A stretch of 64,000 nucleotides of DNA from Symbiodinium natans (lineage: Eukaryota > Sar > Dinophyceae > Suessiales > Symbiodiniaceae), in assembly GCA_905221605.1 (NCBI GenBank), contig CAJNDS010002646.1, positions 448,501-512,500 of the forward strand. Reading direction: 5' to 3'. Under the pieces are notes generated by a model. It searched no databases. It worked only from the letters and a program-made list of their open reading frames with translations, and was not told the DNA's origin. Positions 11,040 through 20,535 of the stretch are shown piece by piece. Numbering within the stretch: the stretch's first letter is position 1; every line of letters starts with the position of its first letter. A program made the position numbers and the translations under genes.

Positions 11040-11250
11040 ATGGATGAAGCAAACAACGAGCTGACAAGGGCTGAGAGATCTGCATATTCCAGCGTCTACC
11101 CTAGACCCTAAAGTCTAAAACCACTAGAGTCTAAACCCTACACAGAGCCTTTGTTCGGGTTTAGAACAAGCAAAAAAGGCGGACGAGGCAAATGCATTTA
11201 CTGGCAACAAGCTGCTACAATGTCTAGAAACGCCTGAACCCCTCAACCGA
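11040..11250 (+). CDS. Candidate N-terminal exon pair on plus
   Basis: ATG at 11040 in context CTACCATGG opens MDEANNELTRAERSAYSSVY (to about 11100). A second island from 11179, after AAAAAAG, reads ADEANAFTGNKLLQCLETPE. Both are helical in character. The splice sites are not certain, and the protein is unrecognised. Confidence 0.35.
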
Positions 11251-11478
11251 GTAAACCCGAAAGCCCAGACCCGAAAAGGGCTTCATGCTGTAAGGTTTCA
11301 GGTTTAGGGCTGTTCCCCCTTATAGTAACCTCCCTTCTCCCTTGAGGGCGAACATCCCAAGTTCAGGGTTTAGTTCGGGTTTAGGCCCTAAACCCTAAAC
11401 CCTAAACCCTAAACCCTAAACCCTAAACCCTAAACCCTAAACCTTAAACCTTAAACCTAGGGTTTAGGGTACTGTTAG

Positions 11479-11502
11479 TAAGGGGGGGGGGGGGGGGGGG
11501 GG
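11479..11502 (+). repeat. G homopolymer
   Basis: About 22 consecutive G, one of several G/C homopolymers in the window. Confidence 0.9.
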
Positions 11503-11520
11503 AACATCCCAAGTTCGGTG

Positions 11521-11595
11521 TCTGTCTGGGCCCCCAACGAGCACGAGCTCCAGCTGTTGCTTGATCCCCCTCGTCTCCAACAGCTGCTGTCTCTC
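11521..11595 (-). CDS. Candidate exon, Gln/Leu-rich helix
   Basis: Acceptor CCCATTTCAG|G then ERQQLLETRGIKQQLELVLV on minus. Typical AG|G junction. Confidence 0.45.
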
Positions 11596-12091
11596 CTGAA
11601 ATGGGTTTAGGGTTTGGGGTTGAGGGTTTAGGGTTTAGGGTTTTTAAGGTTTCGAGTTTAGGGTTTAGGGTTTAGGGTTGAGGGTTGAGGGTTGAGGGTT
11701 TAGGGTTTAGGGTTCAGGGTTCAGGGTTCAGGGTTAAGGGATTCTTGACGCTTACAGAGACAGTTGTGCGACGTTTATACGCTACTCTTCTTTCAGCGTA
11801 TATGGACACACCAGGCTCCAACCCTTAGTCTCCCTAAACCTTAAACCAATCTCTCACAAACCATTTCCGCCTTGGTGGCGCAAGATCCCTAAACCCTAAA
11901 CGCTAAACCCCAAACCCTAAAACCTAAACCACCACAAACTCTGGTGGTGCGAGCTGGCGCGAGAGAAGCTCCGGTGGTGTGAGCGGGCGGCGTGAGCAAA
12001 ACAAAAAAGACTCGTGGGCCTCCTTCTTCGACCTCCACCCCAAACCCTGAACCCCAAACCCTAAACCCTAAACCCTACACCCTAAACCTAG

Positions 12092-12166
12092 AACTTCCAG
12101 AAACCCAGCATTCGTGCCTCCAAGGTCAAGGGCGCCAACGTCGCGCCCACAACCTTCCCACACGGT
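12092..12166 (-). CDS. Candidate exon, Gly/Asp-rich
   Basis: Acceptor GCAAACCTCAG then VWEGCGRDVGALDLGGTNAG on minus. A glycine-rich turn region; no family assigned. Confidence 0.4.
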
Positions 12167-12334
12167 CTGAGGTTTGCGGGGCTTGGGACTTTCAGGTCTA
12201 AACCCTGAACCCGAACCCAAAAAAAACCCTCAATCCTAAACCCTAAACCCTAAACCCTAAACCCTAAACCCTAAACCCTAAACCCCAACCCTGAGTTGAA
12301 GCCTCGGGCTGATGAGACTTGAGGTTAGGGACTG

Positions 12335-12447
12335 AAGGTTTAGGGTTTAGGGTTTAGGGTTTAGGGTTTAGGGTTTAGGGTTTAGGGTTTAGGGTTTAGG
12401 GTTTAGGGTTTAGGGTTTAGGGTTTAGGGTTTAGGGTTTAGGGTTTA
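12335..12447 (+). repeat. Uniform TTTAGGG array
   Basis: About 16 near-perfect units. A CCCTAAA array at 12236-12290 faces it across a 45 bp unique gap, so the two arrays form a large inverted pair. Confidence 0.95.
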
Positions 12448-12689
12448 GGGGTTAGGAAAAGGATCCCTGACTAAAACCTTCTTACACAAATGAGGGAATA
12501 TCGGAGCCCCCAACTTGAAATATCCCGAAACCCCTTCCTAGCAGGAAGGGCGCCAGGGCCTTGAAGCTTATCTGCTTATAGGGGCTTAGGACCACTAAAT
12601 TGCCCCCAAAGTACCCTGGCCTGGAGGTAGTGGGGTTTAGGGCTTGGTGTTTGAGGGTTGGGAGAGCGGATCTAGGGTTTAGGATTTGG

Positions 12690-13095
12690 GGATTTGGGGG
12701 CTGGGGCTTCCCGAATGTTCCAGCCGATCTGCAAGCAGGGAGACGGTGAGTTTGGACTGCACTGGCTTTAGCGCCAGCTCTCAGACCGGGTGGCGTCTTA
12801 GGACCTGGCAGACCTAGCACTGGTCCAGCACCCCCCACACCAGCAGTCACGAAAACTTACATGCACATCTGCAACCCCAGCAGGCCTTTCCGAGTCAGGC
12901 ACACCGACTGTATGACATCATCCGCTGAAGCTGCTAAGGATCCATAAGGATCCGTACGCCGGCTCCCAAAGAAGAGCCCTTGATCGGCGGCACACGCCGG
13001 AGCGTGCACAGGAACCGCTCGCTGAGCCGACTGGAGAGCCCTGGCCCTAGCTGTGTGCACGACCGAACCGAGTAGGGGTGCCACATGTAGACGAA
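12690..13095 (-). CDS. Two candidate exons joined across a GTAAGT intron
   Basis: The upstream exon (about 13095-12861) is open for roughly 78 codons (..RTDPYGSLAASADDVIQSV.. then CLTRKGLLGLQM) and ends at a consensus donor GTAAGT (12860-12855). The next acceptor TTGCAG at about 12729 starts exon 2, reading SAGTFGKPQP in the matching phase. This is one of the few canonical GT donors here. The protein is not recognised. Confidence 0.5.
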
Positions 13096-13122
13096 TGAGA
13101 GTTTTGCGGTAACCCCTTTGTT

Positions 13123-13252
13123 CGGTAACTTCTTTTTAAGTATTCCGTGATATAGCCTGCGATACAGCCGCGGTTAGCGATTACGCGCCAGTCACGTGAT
13201 CGCTAATCACGGCTGTATCACAATGTAAACTAATTGCTTTTAGAGGTTACCG
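13123..13252. mobile_element. Foldback MITE-like element
   Basis: Outer inverted repeats CGGTAACTTCT (13123-13133) and AGAGGTTACCG (13242-13252) enclose a strong inner hairpin: 22-nt arms 13161-13182 and 13198-13219 (GATACAGCCGCGGTTAGCGA on the left) with three mismatches. Non-coding; it abuts the candidate gene at 12690-13095. Confidence 0.7.
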
Positions 13253-13666
13253 GCACGCGGGGTTGCTGGGCCACTCTCTTTATAGACGCCATCACGCAGC
13301 AAGCAAGCAGAAGAGAGCACCAAGACATGGGAACAGCCTGATGCTGGCAAGAGACCTGCACTGGCCTGCACAGGCCCAGACAGAGTGGCTAGTTACCTTC
13401 AACGGGATTATACGTTTGGGGTTAGGGCTTTCGGGTTTTCCACTCAAGGCACCCCGGAAACCCTAAACCCTGTAAAGCCGAAACCCTAAACGGTTCAGGG
13501 TTTAGGGGTTTAGGGTTCAGGGTTTAGGGTTTAGGGTTTAGGGTTTAGGGTTCAGGGTTCAGGGTTTAGGGTTTAGGGCTAGGGTTGAAGAAATAGGGTT
13601 TGGGGATTAAGGTTTAGGGCTCAACACTCAAGCCCTCAACCTCCAGACCCTGAACAGTGCCACAAG

Positions 13667-14341
13667 GGCCAAGGCACGCTGGTCAGCAAAGCTGCCGAGG
13701 GTGGAAAGGGCAGCTGGCGCCGGTTCCTGCTACCGCCGAGGGTTCCCTTGAGGGTTCCGGGTTAAAGGTTTAGGGGTTTAGGGTTTGGGGTTTGGGGTTT
13801 GGGGTTTAGGGTTTAGGGTGTAGGGATTTGGGGTCCCTAAACCCTAAACCCCCGGAAAACCGCCAAAGCTCTCGTGTTCCGCATACCAGGCCAGGACAGC
13901 GACATGGAGTCAGGTCTTCTTAGGTTGCTTAGGGTTTAGGGTTTCGGGCTTAGGGGGGTTTAGGGGATGTAGGCGTCTAGGGGATTCAGGGGGGGTAGGG
14001 GGTTTAGGAGGTTTAGGAGGTTTAGGAGGTTTAGGAGGTTTAGGAGGTTTAGGAGGTTTAGGGGGTTCAGGGGGTTTAAGTGGCTCACCCCGTTCGTCTC
14101 GATCGTAGGAAGAAAATCTCTTGAGAGGGCGCGAGTTCGGAGTTTCGTCTTCAGGGCTACCCTAAACCCGAGGCCCGAAACCCTAAACCCTCATAAACTA
14201 ACCCGAAACTCTAACCCTAAGTAAACCCGAAGCCCGAAACCCTAAACCTTAAGCCCTAATTAACCCTCCTCCCCCCTCCCCAATGCCGCCGTGCCTGAAG
14301 ATCTGGGTTTCCTGATGCGCTTAGGGAACACGGTTTACCCT
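13667..14341 (+). CDS. Candidate plus-strand gene segment, four islands
   Basis: Islands at 13667-13741 (GQGTLVSKAAEGGKGSWRRF then LLPPR), 13856-13913 (KTAKALVFRIPGQDSDMES), 14109-14157 after CGATCGTAG (EENLLRGREFGVSS) and 14282-14341 (NAAVPEDLGFLMRLGNT) all read well on plus. The first is exactly 25 codons between AAG|G and AGG|GTTCCC. Introns hold TTTAGGG and TTTAGGAGG repeats. Joining is tentative and no domain was recognised. Confidence 0.45.
14005..14072 (+). repeat. 9-bp GGTTTAGGA variant array
   Basis: Seven tandem GGTTTAGGA units, a telomere-like unit lengthened to 9 bp. Confidence 0.9.
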
Positions 14342-15180
14342 AAACCCTAAACTCTAAACCTAAACCCTAAACCCGAAATTACGGGATTAAGCCCTCAGCG
14401 TCAGGAATTCTGGATTGAGGTTAGGCTTACTCTTGCTTAGTATGGGAATTCGAAGGTTGGAGGGTCCCTATATCATCTCTTCAAGGGAAATAACTGAGTT
14501 TGTGTAGGGTTCTGGGTCCAGGGCTTTGGGAACCTATTTCCCTAACTCTAAACCCTTATACCCTACCAGGAACTAGTCATGTGCGTTAGATATTAGATGC
14601 AATGTACTTTTGCAGTTCAGGGCTTGTTGCTTAGGGCTTATGATTTGGGGCTTAGCGTGCGCACAGCTAAAACCCAAGCGACCCAACGTTCCATCTGGGA
14701 CATGCTTGAATGCAAGCTTTGGGGGGGGGAAACCTACATCCGCTTCAATGCGGTTAGGTGTCCCAAACCCTCAGACGCTTCACAAGCTGTGAGGGGTTGA
14801 GGGGAACCTTTCTAAGCCTTTAGGAGTTTAGGGGTCTTCAGACTCCTTCCTAGGAGGGGGGATCCGGCTCTTAGGTTAGGGTAGGCTTCGGGGTTGAAAG
14901 GTGGGCACATGCTGAAGGAGACCTAACAAGCCCTTCCTATTCGGGGTCCCATGCACCTAGATAGGGACTACTTGGGCCTTAAGCTTCCCCCTGTTTAGGG
15001 ATTTTTGGGCCCAAGTATGTAGCAATGAGGTAACATGGACCTTTCGGCTTCTCGCAGGACAAATCGAGTTCCACGGAAATCAATCCAAAGGAGCGACTCG
15101 TTCGTTGCCGGCGCTGTGAGACGTGCCACCAACAGGCTGCGGAGTGAGTAGGACCATACAATAAATAGCCTTAAACCCTA

Positions 15181-15313
15181 CTTGGAGGTTCATGGTACTT
15201 ATTCATCAGTTGCAACTGTACACATAACCCGCTTATGTTCCCCCTTAAGTGCCCCAATAAGGGTTATAAGTATACAAGTATAATTTGGTTAAAAAGTACT
15301 ATGAACCTCCAAG
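15181..15313. mobile_element. TA-flanked MITE, CTTGGAGG family, copy 1 (133 bp)
   Basis: Terminal inverted repeats begin CTTGGAGGTTCATGGTACTT and end with the complement. TA at 15179-15180 and 15314-15315 are the duplicated target. Removing the element and one TA leaves ..AAACCCTAAACCC.., so it inserted into the TA of a CCCTAAA unit. TA target duplication is typical of Tc1/mariner-type non-autonomous elements. No transposase seen. Confidence 0.85.
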
Positions 15314-15398
15314 TAAACCCAAACCTAGACCCTAAACCCTGGACCATGAAGCCCCCTACGCTTGCCCCTGACTTACAACCCCAGTTTTGACTATACAC

Positions 15399-15440
15399 CT
15401 GTCCTGTCCAAGCGAGGTTGAGAACTTGGAGCTGCCAAAC
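15399..15440 (-). CDS. Small candidate exon (42 nt)
   Basis: Acceptor TTTGACACCAG|G and donor CAG|GTGTAT enclose FGSSKFSTSLGQD. Confidence 0.4.
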
Positions 15441-15454
15441 CTGGTGTCAAAGCC

Positions 15455-15577
15455 AAATCCTAAACCCTAAACCCTAAACCCTAAACCCTAAACCCTAAAC
15501 CCTAAACCCTAAACCCTAAACCCTAAACCCTAAACCCTAAACCCTAAACCCTAAACCCTAGACCCTAAACCCTAAAC
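15455..15577 (-). repeat. CCCTAAA array
   Basis: About 17 units, C-rich on plus, directly 5' (minus sense) of the exon at 15399-15440. Confidence 0.95.
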
Positions 15578-15784
15578 TGCCGAGAGCGCCGCTGTCCATA
15601 TGCATGGGCGCTCGAGGCTTCGACCGAGGTCCCCGACCGAGCGTCTCCACAGAACGGTGAGGGAGGGTAAAGCCTCCCGGTAGACGAGACGGCAGTGACT
15701 GGCTACGCCTCAGACCTAGGGCGTCAGCCCTAATATAATTAGGACCCCAAACCTACGACCGTTGATGTCTTTTAGTGTTTTTTA

Positions 15785-16160
15785 CGGGGGTCAGGGGGGT
15801 ACCCCCCGGGGGGGTCTTGGGGCCGGGCTGGCAGATTCCGGGGACCCCCCCTCCTTCTGGGCTGGTGTAGGGGGCAACCTGCGCCTGGGACCCCCTGAAA
15901 CCCCCCTGGGACCCTTCTGGGACCCCCTGGGACGCCCCTGGGACCTCCCTGAAACCCCCCTGGGAGCCCCCTTCGACCTCCTCAGACCCACTGTCCCCCG
16001 TAGGACCCCCCTTTTCGACCCTTTGGGAGCCTCCTGGGACCCCGCCTCTGGAACCCCTTTCTGGGACCCTCTGGGACTTCTGGGACCCTCTCCTGGGACC
16101 CCCTCCCTGGGACCCCCCTCCTGGGACCCCCCTCCTGACCTCCTGGGACCCCCTTGAATC
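15785..16160. repeat. Degenerate GGGACCCCC(T) low-complexity tract
   Basis: A C-rich tract with irregular repeats of TGGGACCCCCCT and similar. Open frames on both strands (Pro/Gly/Leu-rich) follow from the composition. Confidence 0.8.
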
Positions 16161-16168
16161 AGGGACCC

Positions 16169-16480
16169 CTAAACTGACCTTCTTCGTGGCAGAGTGCTGC
16201 GTTTGCCGGACCGCCCAGCAGACTTCTTGGGACCCCCCTGCGACCGCATTTCTGGACCCCCCTCAGCCTGGGTCTTGATTTCGACGCGTAAGCAGGGGCC
16301 GGCCAAGGCCCCTGCTTCCCCCCGGGCTGCGTGGGTCGGGGTTTGCCAAGACCCGCACTGAACATTTGACGGTTTTGGGCACCCCTCCAGTTCCGTGAAA
16401 GCTCCAAGAAGCCTACGAGCCGCTGACAGGCTCCACAAAGCTCGGGAGGCCCCACCCTGCTCTTTCTCTGTCAAAAGCAA
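16169..16480 (-). other. Open island of uncertain coding status
   Basis: Two overlapping minus frames of about 100 codons. The more protein-like one includes SLSAARRLLGAFTELEG. GC-rich sequence keeps frames open by chance, so neither is called as a gene. Confidence 0.3.
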
Positions 16481-16683
16481 GAAAGCCCCCCTTGAGGGGG
16501 GTTTGGGGGGTGAACCCTAAACCCTAAATGAGAATAGTTTGGGTGGTTGGGGTGGGACTACATGCTAACGCAAGCGAGCGGCCCGGGTGCTTTTAGCACC
16601 AGCGAGCTTCCCTTCTATACACCCTAAACCCTAAACCCTAAACCCTAAACCCTAAACCGTAACCCTAAACCCTAAACCCTAAA

Positions 16684-17040
16684 CTCTATGTAAGCCCTCC
16701 ATGTCTGGAAAGAGCTGGGCTTGGGATCTGCATCAGAGCGCTCTGAGCCCATCAGTTCGCTTGCTACAGTCGGCTTCTTGAAAAGCCACGGTGAAACATC
16801 CTCATAATGATGGGAACCACTCTTACTTGGGATCCCTAAAACCCTGAAACCTAAACCCGAGGTACACAAGAGAAAAGGTTGTAACTTAGCTGAGTATGAA
16901 TTCGGGCACATCCCGACATAAACCCCAAACCCTAATTAAACCCTAAACCCTACACCTCCTGTATGGTTCCCACTGTTTGCGAAGATCGCCCCCAACCACT
17001 TCCCTGCCTTGTCAACACCGGCTCTCTTGAGAAGAAGCAC
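16684..17040 (-). CDS. Two candidate exons downstream of the OTU gene
   Basis: The exon at about 17040-16957 reads VLLLKRAGVDKAGKWLGAIF then ANSGNHTG; the exon at 16821-16684 reads HHYEDVSPWLFKKPTVASEL then MGSERSDADPKPSSFQTWRA. Both are on the same strand as the OTU gene and could be its C-terminal part if the TGA at 17166 is skipped by splicing, or could be a separate gene. Alternative acceptor AG|GG at the KW codons gives a phase that fits a GC donor after HYDALVL. Confidence 0.5.
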
Positions 17041-17107
17041 TAGGTTTTCGGGTTTAGGGTTGAACCTGTTTGGGGTTTAGGGTTTAGGGTTAGGGTTTAG
17101 GGCTTAG

Positions 17108-20032
17108 GGATGGCATACAGCATGCCCGTCGTGTCCACAAGCTCCAGGAAGTGGGGCCCAGATCCTCAGCCAAGGACTAGGGCGTCATAGTGCTGCCGCC
17201 CCTGGCATGAGAGGCTCTGAGATGCTTAGGGTTTAGGGTTTAGGGTTTAGGGTTTAGGGTTTAGGGTTTAGGGTTTAGGGTTTAGGGTTTAGGGTTTAGG
17301 GTTTAGGGTTTAGGGTTAAGTGTTTAGGGTTTAGGGTTTAGGGCTTAGGGCTTAGGGCTTAGGGCTTAGGATTTTGTGTCTAGGGTCTATGGTTTGGGAC
17401 TTTGGGGCGTTGGGGTTCTTCAACCTCCCCGAAAAATTGGAAATTTGTCTTGTCGGACCTGCTCGTCCTAGCCACAACTCGAAATAGTAGCCCAGTATAG
17501 CCCAGTAACAATATTATAATAAGGGCACCTTTTTTGGGGTTGGCTACTTTAAACTATAAGGGGGCCTAGAACCCCAAGAAAGGGAAGAGGGTATTACTGG
17601 GCCACCAAGCCTGGTAGAGAGCGGGACCACGCGGCCCGCTGACCCGAAGCGAGCGATGCGCGAGAAGCCGCCCTTGCCGGGCTCATAAACTTCGATGCAG
17701 ACCTGCTTCGGAGGGTTTAGGGTTGAGGGTTGAGGGTTTAGGGTTTAGGGTTTAGGGTTTAGGGTTTAGGATTTAGGGTTTAGGGTTTGGGGTTTAGGGT
17801 TTAAGGTTTAGGGTTTAGGGTTGAGGGTTGAGGGTTGAAGGTTTAGGGTTTAGGGTTTAGGGTTTTGTAGGGCTTAGGGTTTAGGGTTTAGGGTTTAGGG
17901 TTTAGGGTTTAGGGTTTAGGGTTTTGGGTTTAGGGTTTAGGGTTTAGGGTTTAGGGTTTAGGGTTTAGGGTTTAGGGTTTAGGGTTTAGGGTTTAGGGTT
18001 TAGGGTTTAGGGTTTAGGGTTTAGGGTTTAGGGTTTAGGGGTTTAGGGTTTAGGGTTTAGGGTTTAGGGTTTAGGGTTTAGGGTTTAGGGTTTAGGGTTT
18101 AGGGTTTAGGGTTTAGGGTTTAGGGTTTAGGTTTAGGGTTTAGGGTTTAGTAAGGGCTCCCGACAAAATAGCGGACCCTAAACCGCCTAACCTCTGATTC
18201 CGCTGGAGGGCCTTTGATATGGGGAACTGGAGCACCGCGCAGAGACCTCTAAACAGCGAGCCCCAAAAGCCGAATACTGAACCTAAAGGACCCTAAACCC
18301 TAAACCGTAATACTGAACCTAATGGACCCGAAGCCCCTCGCCTTCTTTGTCTGGGCGATGACGGCCAACTCGATGCCACCGCCCCATGCTCCCGCAAGGA
18401 GATCCTGGACATAGGACGAAAATGGCCTACTTGGAGGTCCACGGTACTTATGAACCAGTTGTAACTTTACTTATAACCCACTTATGAGCCCCCTCAAGTA
18501 ACCTAACAATATGATGATTGGGCTAAAAGTATAGGTGTAGGGTTGGGTCTTGGCGTGTATTTGCCGTCATGGGCTGTGTCCAAGGAGGTCCTGGACGTAA
18601 GCGCGGACGCCGACGTCTGCATCCATCCGGATCCACTCCGACAATGTGGTGTTGAGGATGGGCCTGGGATGGTTTAGCGCTTATAGTGCATATAGCTTGA
18701 GGCTTACAAAACCTTACAAAAAAAACTACGCATGGAAACAGCGAAAATAACTCCCATGCTAAACCAGGGCTGTTGTAGGCTCCCAAGGTACATGTTCGGA
18801 TAGGCGCAAATGATGTCAGCCACATGCCTGCGAAGCGAGCTTGCCGTGCCTCAGCGGGCGTAGCGGACCCTGTGGGGAGGAACAGCTACTTGGAGGTTCA
18901 CGGGTGGTTAAAAAAATTGGGGCGATGCATCAGGTAGCTAGAGGTATAACTAACAAGCTCACCACACCTTGGGGCACTTCTCGCCCGGCTCGGAACTACC
19001 CGTGAACCTTCACGTCATCCCTATCAACCGAAAACCCGAAATCCCGAAAACCCTAAGAGCCTAAAACTCCCACACCCTATAACCCTAAAAGCCTAAAACC
19101 CGAATCCAAGCTCCACCCGGGTGCTGCCGTCACCGAGCCCGTAGGACACCGAGTGGTAGAGACAGGAGCCGTCCTAGGGGCGCTAGAAAACATGTCTTCA
19201 AAATTCCTTGGGTTCAGGGCTTGTGAAGTCTCTGGGTTTTTGGTGAGTATGAGGGATGAGGTTTCAAAAAAGAGACCAAGAATGCGGCGCCAAGTCAATC
19301 CCGGCGTCCCCGGGATGTCGCACCACACGTGCCCGGCTCACCACCTTGGCCGCCTCTGGCTTGTGGGAGGCCACGAGGTGGCTTTTGCCCTTGAAACGCC
19401 TTGGCTTTTTAAGGCTCAGAGTTGACGGCAGGTTTCGGGTTTGTGGAGTTTAGGGAGATTATAGAGTTCAAAGTTGAAGGGTTCAAGGTTTAGGGCCGTT
19501 TAAGGTTTAGTGTGCGACGGCCACGCGGTGGCCCCGGCCTTGCTGCCATCATATTTCTTCTCCAAGTACAAGCATGCCAAGGGAACACAAAGAGATTGCA
19601 ACGCACGTCCTTGATTTAGGTGATCCCCCCGCACCCCCGCGTTCTTGACAGTAAACAAATCCTATTTCCGGCAAACGAACCTACTTCTAAGTGCCACATT
19701 TTTCAATAGGGGAGGGGAGTAGGGATGCCAGGGCCAGCTGCCACACGAGGCGCCAGGCATCCGGGTGCTTCTCTCTGGGCTTGCGGAAGTGAGGGCAGTG
19801 CCTCTTCTCTGGCAACAAGGGGAGTCACATGAAACTAAGCTTGGTCACATCCTCTGCCGCAAAAGAACCAAAACTGGAGGAAAAGAAGAAAACGTTGCAG
19901 TATGGCTCGAGCGAGCTTCTCGGTTGCATGTGCTCCGTCGCACTTGTCGCAGCTTACGTTGAGCGGCGGAGATCTCACGGGTGCTGCGAACACGTTTTGA
20001 ACCGGCACTGCCGCCGGGAGCACTGGCGTCAA
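17108..20032 (-). CDS. OTU-family cysteine protease (deubiquitinase-like), multi-exon
   Basis: Minus-strand exons in order: about 20032-19917 (zinc-knuckle-like CDKCDGAHATEK), 19801-19747 (HCPHFRKPREKHPDAWRL), 19399-19309 (ending SRARVVRHPG), 19173-19134 (catalytic Cys motif DGSCLYHSVSYGLG), 18849-18792 (SSLRRHVADIICAYPN), 18663-18591 (LSEWIRMDADVGVRAYVQ), 18404-18342 (DLLAGAWGGGIELAVIA), 17702 to about 17600 (VCIEVYEPGKGGFSRIARFG) and 17201-17166 (GRQHYDALVLG, catalytic His). Reading phase matches at every junction from 19309 to 17702. Donors are GA, GT, GT, GA and GC; acceptors are AG|G. The order Cys box, WGG.IEL, HYD is diagnostic of OTU proteases, which cleave ubiquitin chains. An exon is probably missing between 19747 and 19399, because the phases there do not meet. 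A TGA follows HYDALVLG in frame; the same frame continues with PHFLELVDTTGMLYAI to 17108. Confidence 0.85.
17225..17367 (+). repeat. TTTAGGG array in an OTU intron
   Basis: About 20 units in the intron between the last two OTU exons, ending in a few CTTAGGG units. Confidence 0.95.
17713..18150 (+). repeat. Longest mixed array, in an OTU intron
   Basis: About 60 TTTAGGG units with TTGAGGG variants near the left. It begins ten bases beyond the exon border at 17702 and fills most of the 639 bp intron. Confidence 0.95.
18430..18535. mobile_element. CTTGGAGG-family MITE, copy 2, right end lost
   Basis: TA then CTTGGAGGTCCACGGTACTT, with the family interior (TTATAACCCACTTATGAGCC). The right inverted repeat is absent. 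It lies in the OTU intron between 18405 and 18590. Confidence 0.7.
18889..19014. mobile_element. CTTGGAGG-family MITE, copy 3, diverged (126 bp)
   Basis: The left end CTTGGAGGTTCACGGGTGGT and right end ACTACCCGTGAACCTTCACG are imperfect inverted repeats, with an unrelated interior. It lies in the OTU intron 18850-19133. Confidence 0.65.
19505..19580 (-). CDS. Candidate additional OTU-gene exon
   Basis: The minus frame reads YLEKKYDGSKAGATAWPSH after an ACTTGGAG acceptor-like site. It sits where an exon is needed between 19747 and 19399. The plus strand is also open here (CDGHAVAPALLPSYFFSKYK), so the call is weak. Confidence 0.3.
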
Positions 20033-20324
20033 CGAGGAGGTTGGTATGGCCCATGCACCTCACAAAGCAGTCTTTTCCTTCCCCCGAAACCCTAAACCCT
20101 ATATAAACCCTAAAACCCAGCCACGAAAACAAACAAAACCCTGTGCCCACGCTGGCCGGCTCTTCTAAAGACCCTAAACGGAAAACTCCCGAAACCACGG
20201 GGTTTAGGGATTCGGGTCTGGAAACCCTAAACCCTCATCCCAAGGCTCCTTAAAACCATGAGCCTTGTCCACACCCACGCAAAATTGTTTCGAACGGGGT
20301 CTCAACATCGATTTACAGTCTAGG

Positions 20325-20403
20325 GCTTAGGGTTTAGGGTTTGGGGTTTGGGGTTTAGGGTTTGGGGTTTGGGGTTTAGGGTTTGGGGTTTGGGGTTTGG
20401 GGT
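20325..20403 (+). repeat. TTTAGGG/TTTGGGG array
   Basis: Alternating TTTAGGG and TTTGGGG units, almost regular in order. Confidence 0.9.
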
Positions 20404-20535
20404 CTCAATACCAAACCCGGAGCCCTCATCCTGGAACTCAACACCCCGAATCTCGGAACCACTTCAGGACAGCCACTCGCTGGCGGGCCGTAGTAAACAG
20501 GGGTCCTCCACCTCAGCTCAAGGGGCTAGGGGCTA

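Noticed and set aside
15762-16157. 131-codon plus ORF rich in Pro/Gly/Asp-Pro-Leu
   Set aside because: Degenerate GGGACCCCC repeat; mirrored by an open minus frame.
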